A stretch of 32,796 bases of DNA, taken from Syntrophomonas_A sp050258735. Lineage in GTDB: Bacteria; Bacillota; Syntrophomonadia; Syntrophomonadales; Syntrophomonadaceae. The notes beneath the pieces are model-generated. The model was not told the origin of the DNA, did not search any database, and saw only the letters and a list, made by a program, of their open reading frames with translations. A program made the position numbers and the translations under genes. Shown piece by piece: positions 16,021 through 24,077 of this stretch. The stretch lies in the NCBI GenBank assembly GCA_050258735.1, contig JBLMZJ010000072.1, forward strand, positions 1 to 32,796, in the 5' to 3' direction. Positions within the stretch are counted from its first letter, which is position 1, and each line of letters begins with the position of its first letter.

Positions 16021-16719
16021 CTATGCAGTGATCTGTTCTCCCTGTCTTCCTTCCAACACGGCGTCGGCTATCTTGGCCGAAATCAACTTGACAGCGCGAA
16101 TGGCATCATCATTGCCAGGGATCACATAATCGATCTCATCGGGGTCACAATTGGTATCAACTATAGCTACAACCGGGATATTAAGCTTACGGGCTTCTGC
16201 TACTGCAATCTTCTCCTTGCGGGGATCGACCACAAAAACCGCTCCCGGCAATTTATCCATGTTCTTTATACCACCGAGGAAACGCTCCAGCCTCTCTCTC
16301 TCGTTCAAGAGTCTGGCCACTTCTTTCTTGGACAATACCTCAAAGGCTCCGTCCTGCTCCATTTTCTCCAGTTCCTTTAACCGGAATACACGCTTGCGAA
16401 TAGTTTTGAAATTGGTCAGCATTCCGCCCAGCCAGCGCTGGTTTACAAAATACATACTGCTGCGTAAGGCTTCTTCTTTAATGGTCTCCTGTGCCTGCTT
16501 CTTAGTGCCAACAAAGAGAACGCCCTTGCCTTCAGCCGCTACACTTTTGACAAATTCATAGGCATCATCGAATTTCTTGACGGTCTGCTGCAGGTCAATG
16601 ATATAGATCCCATTGCGTTCCATGTAGATGTACTGAGCCATCTTGGGGTTCCAGCGGCGGGTCTGATGTCCGAAGTGAACACCTGCCTCCAATAGTTGCT
16701 TCATGGTGATTACAGACAT
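16021..16719 (-). CDS. rpsB: 30S ribosomal protein S2
   Basis: Ribosomal small-subunit protein. 'MSVITMKQLLEAGVHFGHQTRRWNPKMAQYIYMERNGIYIIDLQ' (in parts), 'FVGTKKQAQETI', 'YFVNQRWLGGMLTNFKTI' and 'PGAVFVVDPRKEKIAVAEARKL' are S2 hallmarks. The ATG at 16719 has a perfect AGGAGGT about seven bases upstream; a longer in-frame start at 16782 is rejected as leader sequence. Its 232 residues are normal. It opens the essential operon, with its own promoter after the flagellar terminator. Confidence 0.98.
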   Translation of the reverse strand: MSVITMKQLLEAGVHFGHQTRRWNPKMAQYIYMERNGIYIIDLQQTVKKFDDAYEFVKSVAAEGKGVLFVGTKKQAQETIKEEALRSSMYFVNQRWLGGMLTNFKTIRKRVFRLKELEKMEQDGAFEVLSKKEVARLLNERERLERFLGGIKNMDKLPGAVFVVDPRKEKIAVAEARKLNIPVVAIVDTNCDPDEIDYVIPGNDDAIRAVKLISAKIADAVLEGRQGEQITA

Positions 16720-16822
16720 AACTATACCTCCTAAAGTTTTTTCCTCCGCGCCTTCATTCTCCTTGAGAACTGAAATCAGCACCCCTCAATAGAGTCCAAC
16801 GCGTGCGTAATTACCATCGATT

Positions 16823-16852
16823 AATATAGCATAAGATAATATTTCTTGGCAA
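16823..16852 (-). promoter_or_regulatory. Sigma-A-type promoter of rpsB-tsf
   Basis: Minus strand: -35 TTGCCA (16847-16852), 18-nt spacer, -10 TATATT (16823-16828) with an extended TG one base upstream. It predicts a leader of about 97 nt before rpsB. The leader includes a small TTCTC/GAGAA hairpin near 16765 and a second GGAGG-like site upstream of the true ribosome site. Confidence 0.72.
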
Positions 16853-16982
16853 GTTTTGCAGAAAATTTTCAATTGGTCTAAGCAATCAACTTACTGACAA
16901 TCAAAACGCCCCAGAACGGAGTGGAATATTCGCAATCTACTCGAGCATTCACTGTATGACTGCGATTGAAGGTGTTCTCCAC

Positions 16983-17005
16983 AAAAAAAATGAACCTTTC
17001 GGTTC
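16983..17005 (-). terminator. Intrinsic terminator of the flagellar/chemotaxis operon
   Basis: Minus strand GAACC-GAAA-GGTTC followed by A and eight T's. The stem is short (5 bp) but capped by a GNRA tetraloop and followed by a strong U tract. It starts 5 nt after the stop of the swrB-position gene and precedes the rpsB promoter. Confidence 0.82.
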
Positions 17006-17010
17006 GGGTC

Positions 17011-17790
17011 TTAGGCGTATACTCTTTTCTTGTTGATAAGATTTATTATGAGATTTATCTCTCCCTGACCCCGGTTCAGGAGTTGCGCCATATCACAAAT
17101 CGAATAGCCGGCTTCCTGTAATGTCCTGACCGCCAGATAAGGATGGGCTTCTCGCAGTGCTTCGACGTCAACGGATTCACTGTCCTTATAATCATCAATA
17201 GACAAGACCCTTTCACGGCCTTGGCGATTAGCCGCGGTACCGCCCTGCACGAGAGTCAACTTCTGCCGGATCGATAAGGTAACCTCGTAATCCAGCGTGT
17301 TTAGTTGATTGTTTACCGGGAATCCCAATTCCTGCAGGGTCACTACCAGTTCCTTGCTATTCATGTTCAATTCTCGAGCCAGTTCATACACCCTGACTTT
17401 TGCACCCGTTGAGGGTTGTTCTCCCATCCATTCTTCTTTATATTCTTCATTATATACTTCAGGAAGAGCCATCACCCCACTGATCTCAGTCAAGGCCAGA
17501 CGTTTTTCGGTGATTTGTTGGATGGCCAATTGAGTCAGACGGGCTTGTTCCTCTAATTGGTTCAACTCCGCCAGCCTGAAATCCAAACCGTCTACCATGG
17601 CCCTGGATATTCCTATGCTCTGATCCAACATATTGTGCAAATCTGTTTTTACGATATGGGCCTCATCCACTGTATTTCGGAATTCCTCGTAGAACCTTTC
17701 CCATACGCCCTTCCGGTAGGACATATAGAAGATGCTGCCAAAAACCAGGATCATTCCTGTCAGTATCAAGACCGCGTAAATGACACTCAA
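17011..17790 (-). CDS. SwrB-position membrane protein with an IF2_N-like domain
   Basis: 259 residues. One N-terminal membrane helix (2-23, 'SVIYAVLILTGMILVFGSIF'), then basic SYRKG, a long helical/coiled-coil region (28-105), an IF2_N-like domain (129-180, 'GAKVRVYELARELNMNSKEL...'), a linker, and a C-terminal helix-turn-helix-like segment (211-255, 'AHPYLAVRTLQEAGYSICDMAQLLNRGQGEI'). The C-terminal module and anchor resemble SwrB/DUF6115 proteins, and the location (end of the fla/che operon, before rpsB) is that of B. subtilis swrB, which supports flagellar assembly and swarming. The IF2_N-like insert matches the infB N-terminus here at 21 of 50 ungapped positions. TTG at 17790 directly abuts AAGGGGG, so the exact start is unsure. 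Orthology to SwrB is inferred from context. Confidence 0.72.
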   Translation of the reverse strand: MSVIYAVLILTGMILVFGSIFYMSYRKGVWERFYEEFRNTVDEAHIVKTDLHNMLDQSIGISRAMVDGLDFRLAELNQLEEQARLTQLAIQQITEKRLALTEISGVMALPEVYNEEYKEEWMGEQPSTGAKVRVYELARELNMNSKELVVTLQELGFPVNNQLNTLDYEVTLSIRQKLTLVQGGTAANRQGRERVLSIDDYKDSESVDVEALREAHPYLAVRTLQEAGYSICDMAQLLNRGQGEINLIINLINKKRVYA

Positions 17791-17822
17791 CCCCCTTAAT
17801 ACGATGTTATTAAGTGTTCTAA

Positions 17823-18149
17823 CTATATCGTAATATCTAAGTGATGATTTCCCTCAGCTTTTCCCTTGTTCTTCGCGGCTTCCTTGTCCTTCCTGGTTTC
17901 TTCTTCGCCCTCTTGTTGCCGCTGCCTTTTCTTCTGATTCTTTTCCTGTTCCTCTTTTTCGTGCACCAGCTTGGACTCATTACGAAGCGGATCATTTACC
18001 CTGCGGGCTATGTTTTCGTTTTGGACATTAATGTTTTGAGTATTCTCCATCAGTTTGTGCTGGCCTTCTACCTGATTCGCTGCCTGGATCCTGGCGATAT
18101 CTCCCGTCTTCTGGACCAGGACCTGCATATCAACACTACGAATACTCAT
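17823..18149 (-). CDS. Small highly charged protein of the flagellar operon, function unknown
   Basis: 108 residues; I do not recognise a named family. Residues 1-60 are polar ('MQVLVQKTGDIARIQAANQVEGQ...'); 62-103 are almost wholly Lys, Glu, Gln, Arg and Asn, and probably form a charged helix or disordered tail. No membrane segment or signal peptide. The ATG at 18149 has GGAG seven bases upstream, and the gene sits 18 nt after fapA and 32 nt before the swrB-position gene, so it is a real, co-transcribed gene. The hydrophobic plus-strand ORF over it is its antisense shadow. Confidence 0.7.
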   Translation of the reverse strand: MSIRSVDMQVLVQKTGDIARIQAANQVEGQHKLMENTQNINVQNENIARRVNDPLRNESKLVHEKEEQEKNQKKRQRQQEGEEETRKDKEAAKNKGKAEGNHHLDITI

Positions 18150-18167
18150 ATTCCATCTCCCCTTTGG

Positions 18168-19571
18168 TTAACGGAGAGATCCCATCCTGACCTCTCCGCG
18201 GTCCATGATGAACTCACAGTACTTTACCATATCGTTTACTATATATATGGCCTGACCTATGCTGATTCTGACTCCAGGATACGCCACATCCAATACCCGG
18301 ACCTTGGCATTTTGCGTACGTTGAAACTCGGCTTCCAATTGCACTACCCGCTTTTCCATCTGGGTCAGTTCCTGATGCAGGCTCTTGAAGTAATCCAGCA
18401 TCTTGATGAGGTCAGCCTTTTTCTTGTCGCTGAGGTTCTCCATGGATATCCCGCTGCGTTGAAAGGCCTGCAGGTTTTGGTTGAGATTATCCATGATCTT
18501 TTTCTTTTCTGTCCTGACTCGTATCAATTCATGATATTCATCTCTATGTGCTGGATTTACTCCTACTTCTATTATAGTCTGGGTGGCAAGCTGTGAACCT
18601 AAAACTCTGGCCTCAACCTCATGAGTAGCCTGAATCAAGCCTCCCACGATGATTGCTTTGTTTGAGGAAACTCGTACGCTGCCTCCAGCTTTAAGATTTG
18701 ACTGCATGATGGCTTCCTTGATAAGGATATCACTGCCGGCTTCAATGTGGCTGTTTTCGGCGAACCGAGCCATAACGTTCTCTCCGGCTGCAACCTTGCC
18801 CTTGGTCCCGCCTGCGATACCGCCTTTTACTATAACACTGCCCCCGGCTTCGACCTCAGCGCCTTCAATAAACCCACCGACCTCGATATCACCGCCAGCC
18901 TTTACCTTAAAGCCTGAAGCTACATTACCTGCAATTACTACATTGCCAATAAAATCAATATTCCCAGTGGCGTAATCAACATTTCCTTTGACATGGAATA
19001 CAGGGTTGACCTGGATCTTATTGCCCACCAGACTGACATGGCCGTCAATTACAGAATATATAGCGGTCTCTTCCTGATCTATCACAGAATTGGTACCCCT
19101 TAATAGCCTGTTGTCCTTGCCCCGGCGGGGTTGGATCTCATTGCCAAATACATCGTGCCCAATGGTCCCTTCGGTAGGGGGTACTCTCTCTGCCAGGAGT
19201 TGGCCGGCTTTGACATTGTTGATGAGACCAAGATCGAAATAGTCTACATTCCCTTTTTCATCCATCTTGGGCCCGCCTTGCTGGCTAGGCAATTGAAAAT
19301 GATAGGTGACTTTAGCGTCTTCTCCATTAACTGCGGGCTCACCTTCAGCAACGGTCATTTCAAATCCCCAGTTGACTTCCATGAGTGCTTCCCTGATCTT
19401 GTTTTCTCTTATGCCATACGTTACCCCCGCATCAGCAATAGCCTTCTGGGCCTGCTCAAGGGTAGCAACCTGCCCGTTTTCTCCAGGCGGCAACACAACC
19501 AGATTAGCCTTCATCTTATCGCGATCGACCGTAACCTTTACTAAATTCTCTATGGGAATATTAGCGTCCAT
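18168..19571 (-). CDS. fapA: FapA family (DUF342) flagellar assembly protein A
   Basis: An N-terminal domain (about 1-170) is followed by a right-handed beta-helix built of short Gly/Val-rich turns (about 185-345: 'GNVDYATGNIDFIGNVVIAGNV...KAGGDIEVGGFIEGAEVEAGGSVIVKGG', given in parts), then a long coiled coil (about 360-425) and a small C-terminal domain. This is the FapA/DUF342 layout; members are tied to flagellar assembly or polar organisation in some bacteria, but their biochemistry is unclear. I prefer the ATG at 19571 because GGGAG lies eight bases upstream; ATG at 19586 or TTG at 19589, which overlap the sigD stop, are alternatives. It directly follows sigD. Confidence 0.88.
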   Translation of the reverse strand: MDANIPIENLVKVTVDRDKMKANLVVLPPGENGQVATLEQAQKAIADAGVTYGIRENKIREALMEVNWGFEMTVAEGEPAVNGEDAKVTYHFQLPSQQGGPKMDEKGNVDYFDLGLINNVKAGQLLAERVPPTEGTIGHDVFGNEIQPRRGKDNRLLRGTNSVIDQEETAIYSVIDGHVSLVGNKIQVNPVFHVKGNVDYATGNIDFIGNVVIAGNVASGFKVKAGGDIEVGGFIEGAEVEAGGSVIVKGGIAGGTKGKVAAGENVMARFAENSHIEAGSDILIKEAIMQSNLKAGGSVRVSSNKAIIVGGLIQATHEVEARVLGSQLATQTIIEVGVNPAHRDEYHELIRVRTEKKKIMDNLNQNLQAFQRSGISMENLSDKKKADLIKMLDYFKSLHQELTQMEKRVVQLEAEFQRTQNAKVRVLDVAYPGVRISIGQAIYIVNDMVKYCEFIMDRGEVRMGSLR

Positions 19572-19585
19572 CAAATCCACTCCCA

Positions 19586-20359
19586 TCAAATCACCATATA
19601 TTTCTTCTTTGAAAGGCTCCCCCTCAGCCTGAGTATAGCCTTGGTATGTAACTGGGATATCCTTGATTCAGACAAGTGCAATACTGCACCGATTTCCTTA
19701 AGAGTCAGGTCTTCAAAATAGTACAGGTAAACAACCGTCTTCTCCCGATCTGGCAGGCGGGATATCGTTTTGGCAAGCAACTCACGGACCTCAGATAATT
19801 CCATTAGCTCCAGGGCATCTGCCGCTTTATCATCTTCCAAAAGGTCAAGGACTCGCTTTTTCCGGGCATCCCCTTCCTCTCCGGGTAGAAAATCATCCAA
19901 AGATATTATGGAGTTTGCTGCCACCTCGCGAAGCAGAACCGAATACTGGTTTTGAGTCAATCCTAATTCTTCGGCTACCTCATCATCGTTAGCAGCTCTA
20001 CCCAGACGGCCTTCCAGGGTCTGGTACGCTTTTTCGAGTTCTTTACTCTTTTGACGTACCGAAACGGGTACCCAATCCATGGCCCGCAGTCCATCGATCA
20101 TGGCTCCCCTTATTCTCGTTATCGCATAGGTTTCAAACTTTATATTGCGTTTATGGTCAAATTTTTCAATTGCGTCTATAAGCCCCTCGATGCCGCAAGA
20201 ATTCAGTTCATCGATTTCTACTACTGAAGACAGGTTTATTGCCAGGCGCCCTGCGACATACTTGACCAGATGAGCATAGTGTATGATCAATTCATCCCTG
20301 GCTTCGATATCATTATGCTCTTTGTATTGAACCCAGGCTACGCTCATGTCAGTTTTCAT
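19586..20359 (-). CDS. sigD: Flagellar sigma factor SigD (FliA/WhiG family, sigma-28)
   Basis: Directs transcription of late flagellar, chemotaxis and motility genes. The 257 residues show region 2 ('ELNSCGIEGLIDAIEKFDHKRNIKFETYAITRIRGAMIDGLR', in parts), region 3 ('RQKSKELEKAYQTLEGRLGR') and region 4 ('LPDREKTVVYLYYFEDLTLKEIGAVLHLSESRISQLHTKA'). 'DWVPVSVRQKS' is typical of FliA/WhiG. The ATG at 20359 directly follows the cheD stop; GGAGAG lies about 12 bases upstream. Position after cheD matches B. subtilis. The anti-sigma FlgM gene is not in the window. Confidence 0.96.
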   Translation of the reverse strand: MKTDMSVAWVQYKEHNDIEARDELIIHYAHLVKYVAGRLAINLSSVVEIDELNSCGIEGLIDAIEKFDHKRNIKFETYAITRIRGAMIDGLRAMDWVPVSVRQKSKELEKAYQTLEGRLGRAANDDEVAEELGLTQNQYSVLLREVAANSIISLDDFLPGEEGDARKKRVLDLLEDDKAADALELMELSEVRELLAKTISRLPDREKTVVYLYYFEDLTLKEIGAVLHLSESRISQLHTKAILRLRGSLSKKKYMVI

Positions 20360-20845
20360 TTAAATTATTCTCTCCCCATGTCCTATGGTTCGTACCAGCA
20401 ATTCCCCGGTTTCAGCATCAAAAGTAATGGTACGGCCATAATTACCACCAGTATCCCTGGCCAGTATGGGTATTTTATGTTTATTCAGATGAGTTTCCAC
20501 GGATGCAGCATTACGCTCCCCGATCTTCATTATGTCGCTCTCACCGGAGAATTTAAACATCTGAGCTCCACCTGCAATTTTGGCTTGCAGACGAGACTGA
20601 TTGGCGCCAGCCTTCAACATCTGCTCCAGAACCAATTCAAGGGCAGAGTCGGCGAATTTTGCCTTATTATCAGCATTCTTGGCCTGTTCACTGCTAGGGA
20701 GCATGATATGGGCCAAACAAGCCAGCTTCATTTGGCGGTCTATTATACAAATTCCTATACAGGAACCGAGTCCTGCCGTCATTAATTTGTCAGGCGCTCT
20801 TGCCAGTTTAAGGTCTGCCATTCCTACCTGGATAATATTGGCCAT
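20360..20845 (-). CDS. cheD: Chemoreceptor glutamine deamidase CheD
   Basis: Deamidates receptor glutamines and, with CheC, adapts signalling. 'MTAGLGSCIGICI' carries the catalytic Cys29, and 'LAHIMLP' the catalytic His46; 'AKIAGGAQMFKFSG' and 'IGERNAASVETHL' are conserved. Length of 161 is typical. Its start overlaps the cheC stop (TAATG), so the two are probably coupled, as befits a complex. Confidence 0.96.
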   Translation of the reverse strand: MANIIQVGMADLKLARAPDKLMTAGLGSCIGICIIDRQMKLACLAHIMLPSSEQAKNADNKAKFADSALELVLEQMLKAGANQSRLQAKIAGGAQMFKFSGESDIMKIGERNAASVETHLNKHKIPILARDTGGNYGRTITFDAETGELLVRTIGHGERII

Positions 20846-21471
20846 TAAAAATTCACTCCAAGCGCAGTTAAGATAGTATCCAAAGAACCCGGCTCAGGCA
20901 AAAGGAAAAAATGGCCTACCACATCTTGTTCATCCTTGGTAAACTCGGTTTCCAGGACCAATACATGATCAGCCACTTCTCCAAATTGAGCCAATATAGC
21001 ATCAAGTACGGCTCCTGCCATATCTATTCCCAGAGCCGGCACCGACGGGATGAATTTTAAATTGGTGAACATAGCCAGGGAATTCAAATAGGTAGCCGAT
21101 AGAATATTTCCCAGTTCCATCATAGCAGACATTTCCATATCGTCCAGGTTTTCTACCTTGGTCTCCCCGATACTACGGCCCAGCAGCATATCTATCAACA
21201 AGCAGGCCTTCTCTACAGCAAGCACAAACAGGATATTGGAAGGAGCCTGACCCTGAACATTAAAGTAAATACCAACTACATGGAGATCGGGACCACCGAT
21301 CAGATCCGGCACATCAGTGAACGGCAAGATCTTGACTTTGGGTACCGTCATATCAATTTTGGCTTGCACCATCTGCGCCAGGGCGGTGGCGGCATTGCCA
21401 GCTCCAATATTTCCGATTTCCTTCAATGCGTCAAGCTGTATCCCGGATAATTCACTATAATTCTCTACCAT
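20845..21471 (-). CDS. cheC: CheY-P phosphatase CheC
   Basis: Dephosphorylates CheY-P and binds CheD. Both phosphatase motifs are present, 'DALKEIGNIGAGNAATAL' near the N-terminus and 'SAMMELGNILSATYLNSL' around residue 115, so two active sites are predicted. Length of 208 is usual for CheC of Gram-positive type. The ATG at 21471 is chosen over the TTG at 21474, since a run of G lies just upstream. It lies between cheW and cheD, as in B. subtilis. Confidence 0.95.
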   Translation of the reverse strand: MVENYSELSGIQLDALKEIGNIGAGNAATALAQMVQAKIDMTVPKVKILPFTDVPDLIGGPDLHVVGIYFNVQGQAPSNILFVLAVEKACLLIDMLLGRSIGETKVENLDDMEMSAMMELGNILSATYLNSLAMFTNLKFIPSVPALGIDMAGAVLDAILAQFGEVADHVLVLETEFTKDEQDVVGHFFLLPEPGSLDTILTALGVNF

Positions 21472-21506
21472 CAAAGCCCCCCCAAACTATCCCCGGACTG
21501 TTCTCT

Positions 21507-21974
21507 TTATAGATCCAAAATCTTATGCAAATCCAGCAGAATTAGTAAGCGCCCTTCTACTTTGGCAACCCCGCGGATATGCTCAGCTGTGATAGACCCG
21601 TACACCCTTTCGGTGTCCTCAATATCAGAGGTCTGCAGCCGAAGAACCTCGGAAACCTCATCAACTATTATACCGGCTTTGACATCGTCAAACTGAAAAA
21701 CGATTATCCTTTTATCATCTTCATTGCCTGATGCCTGCAGGTTGAATTTGCGATGGAGATTTATAACCGGAATTATGTTACCTCTGAGGTTTACTACTCC
21801 CTCAATATGGTGCTCAGCTCGGGGTACCCGGGTTATATCCAGCAGCCGGTTTATTTCTTGCACATTCAATATTTCGACCGCATATTCCTCCCGCCCCAAT
21901 TGAAAAGCCACTACCTGGATCTCATCATTGTTGCCAACCGCTCCCTTGAAACGAACATTCTGCATGTCTTCCAC
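21507..21974 (-). CDS. cheW: Chemotaxis coupling protein CheW
   Basis: Scaffold linking chemoreceptors to the CheA kinase. A single CheW (SH3-like) domain fills the protein: 'QVVAFQLGREEYAVEILNVQEI', 'VPRAEHHIEGVVNLRGNIIPVINL' and 'GIIVDEVSEVLRL' (in parts). 155 residues, normal. The start is GTG at 21974, with GGGGG seven bases upstream, 14 nt after cheA. Confidence 0.96.
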   Translation of the reverse strand: MEDMQNVRFKGAVGNNDEIQVVAFQLGREEYAVEILNVQEINRLLDITRVPRAEHHIEGVVNLRGNIIPVINLHRKFNLQASGNEDDKRIIVFQFDDVKAGIIVDEVSEVLRLQTSDIEDTERVYGSITAEHIRGVAKVEGRLLILLDLHKILDL

Positions 21975-21988
21975 AGTCGCACCCCCTT

Positions 21989-24031
21989 CTAAAACAGTGT
22001 GGCTACATCAAGGATCAGTCTAACGTAACCATCGCCAGCCACAATGGCGCCAGCCAGTCCTGGTATACCGGCCATCAGTTTACCCAGTGACTTGATCACG
22101 ATCTCCTGCTGTCCTATCAATGTCTGAACCACCAGACCTATCTGACGTTCTGCCTTACGAACGACTACCACATACATCTCTTCATCATCATCTTCACCAG
22201 GCACATCCAGCAACTGCCCTAAACGATACAGTGGAAGGACACTGCCTCTCAGCATGATTACCTCCTGGTTCTGTACCATCTTGATATCGCTGCTTTTGAT
22301 CATGGTGGTTTCATCAACAGAACCCAGCGGGACTGCATAGATTTCGCCCCGTACCGATACCATCAGGGCCTGGATTATTGCCAGGGTCAACGGGAGTTTG
22401 ATCCTGAAGCGGGTGCCCTGGCCTGGGCGGGAATCCACAAAGATCTCGCCATTTAGTGACTCGATCTTGTTTTTTACTACATCCAGACCGACTCCGCGTC
22501 CTGATACATCGGTTATGTTTTTCGCTGTGCTGAAACCGGATCGGAATAAGAATTCGATAGCTTCCTCCCGGCTTATACTCTCAGCTTCTTTATCAGTGAT
22601 CAGGCCTTTTTCCACGGCTTTTTCACAAATGCGCTGGGTGTTGATGCCTGCTCCGTCGTCTTCTACTTCTATATATACATTGTTTCCCTCATGACGGGCC
22701 CTAAGAATGATCGTGCCCCTGGCCGACTTACCGTTGCGCATCCTTTCTTCGGGGGATTCCAAGCCGTGATCCAGAGCATTTCTCAGAAGGTGGACCAGAG
22801 GATCTCCAATCTCGTCTATTACGGTGCGGTCCAATTCGGTTTCTTTTCCTTCGATCAAGAAGTCGACCTCTTTGTCCAGTTCCTTGGCAAGATCCCTGAC
22901 CATACGGGGGAAACGATTAAATACCTGTTCTATCGGGACCATTCTCACCTTCATAACGACTGACTGAAGGTCAGTGGTTATGCGGTCGATCTGCTCCATG
23001 GTCTCATTCAATTCTGTGATCTTACGTGTAGCCCCGATTTGTTCCAATCGGCCTTTATGCATGACCAGTTCACCAACCAGGTTCATCAGGTTATCCAAAC
23101 GTTCTATGTCGACTCTGACGGTCTGTTTCACCTTGTGAGCAGTGCCCTTTTTGGCATCGTCAGTTTCGGCCGCAATTCCTTTAACCTCTTCCACATTTGC
23201 CGCAACAACAGTTGGGGGTTTTGAGGTCACCGTTATAGAACTGACTTCTATCTTATTCATTTCTAAGACGCTTACTTCGCTGATCGTGGATAGTTTCTTT
23301 TTTAATTCTTCCTGGTCGGAGCTACTTATGACCAGCACCTCAAATTCGCTTTCAAAACGCCCCTCGTCAAGATCCTGGGCGGAAGGGATCGACTTGATCA
23401 CCTCTCCGTCTTCCTCTATGGCCTTGAAAGTCATAAACGCTCTGACAGCCTTCATCATACATTGTTCATCGATCGCAATTTTTATCTGGTAAACGTTCAG
23501 GTTGCGGCTCTCCGCTTCCTTGATAACCGTTAAATCATATTCGTTAAATTCGAAAGCATGCTGATATGTAGAATCCACAGGTCTTGCTTCTGCAACCGGC
23601 TTTGTCTCATAAATCTCTTCCTCCAGCACAGCAGCGGCTTCATAATTCCCGGTCTTTACACTCTCAAGCAGCGCTATCAGGTCACGGTTATCTACCTCTC
23701 CCGAACCCTCATTCTCTATCTTATCGACCATCATCTGAATACGGTCGAAGCACTTGAAAATGACATCAATAACCCCTGAATTCACGGGAAGCAGACCCTC
23801 TTTAAGATCTGATAATACATTCTCCATGTGGTGGGTCAGATCTGCCAGGTCATCGAATCCCATAGTGGATGACATCCCTTTTAATGTATGGGCAGCGCGA
23901 AATATCTCATTAAGGGCTGGTATGTCATTGGAATTTTTCTCAAGATCCAGCAGCTTTTGGTTCAGGCTCCCAATATGCTCTTTGCTCTCCTCTAAGAAAA
24001 CATCAAGATACTGTGACATGTCCATTTTCAT
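21989..24031 (-). CDS. cheA: Chemotaxis histidine kinase CheA
   Basis: Autophosphorylates and passes phosphate to CheY and CheB. In order: P1/Hpt with 'IFRAAHTLKGMSSTMGFDDL' (phospho-His48 from the chosen start), a P2-like domain (about 165-285), P3 dimerisation ('VDIERLDNLMNLVGELVMHKGRLEQ'), the ATPase domain with N box 'DPLVHLLRNALDHGLESPEER', 'EVEDDGAGI' and 'GRGVGLDVVKNKIESLNG', and a C-terminal CheW-like P5. The ATG at 24031 has AGGAG nine bases upstream; the in-frame TTG at 24040 overlaps that site and is rejected. 680 residues. No cheR or cheY gene is in the window. Confidence 0.97.
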   Translation of the reverse strand: MKMDMSQYLDVFLEESKEHIGSLNQKLLDLEKNSNDIPALNEIFRAAHTLKGMSSTMGFDDLADLTHHMENVLSDLKEGLLPVNSGVIDVIFKCFDRIQMMVDKIENEGSGEVDNRDLIALLESVKTGNYEAAAVLEEEIYETKPVAEARPVDSTYQHAFEFNEYDLTVIKEAESRNLNVYQIKIAIDEQCMMKAVRAFMTFKAIEEDGEVIKSIPSAQDLDEGRFESEFEVLVISSSDQEELKKKLSTISEVSVLEMNKIEVSSITVTSKPPTVVAANVEEVKGIAAETDDAKKGTAHKVKQTVRVDIERLDNLMNLVGELVMHKGRLEQIGATRKITELNETMEQIDRITTDLQSVVMKVRMVPIEQVFNRFPRMVRDLAKELDKEVDFLIEGKETELDRTVIDEIGDPLVHLLRNALDHGLESPEERMRNGKSARGTIILRARHEGNNVYIEVEDDGAGINTQRICEKAVEKGLITDKEAESISREEAIEFLFRSGFSTAKNITDVSGRGVGLDVVKNKIESLNGEIFVDSRPGQGTRFRIKLPLTLAIIQALMVSVRGEIYAVPLGSVDETTMIKSSDIKMVQNQEVIMLRGSVLPLYRLGQLLDVPGEDDDEEMYVVVVRKAERQIGLVVQTLIGQQEIVIKSLGKLMAGIPGLAGAIVAGDGYVRLILDVATLF

Positions 24032-24077
24032 ACTAATCAACTCCTAAAGCATCTTATTCACCACGTCCAAGGGTTTT

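Noticed and set aside
16720..16782. N-terminal extension of rpsB by 21 residues
   Set aside because: The AGGAGGT ribosome site lies inside the extension and the S2 family starts at MSVITMKQ.
17841..18596. 251-residue, strongly hydrophobic plus-strand ORF
   Set aside because: It is antisense to the Lys/Glu-rich charged gene and fapA; complementing AAG/GAA codons yields Leu/Phe runs. No ribosome site and no family resemblance.
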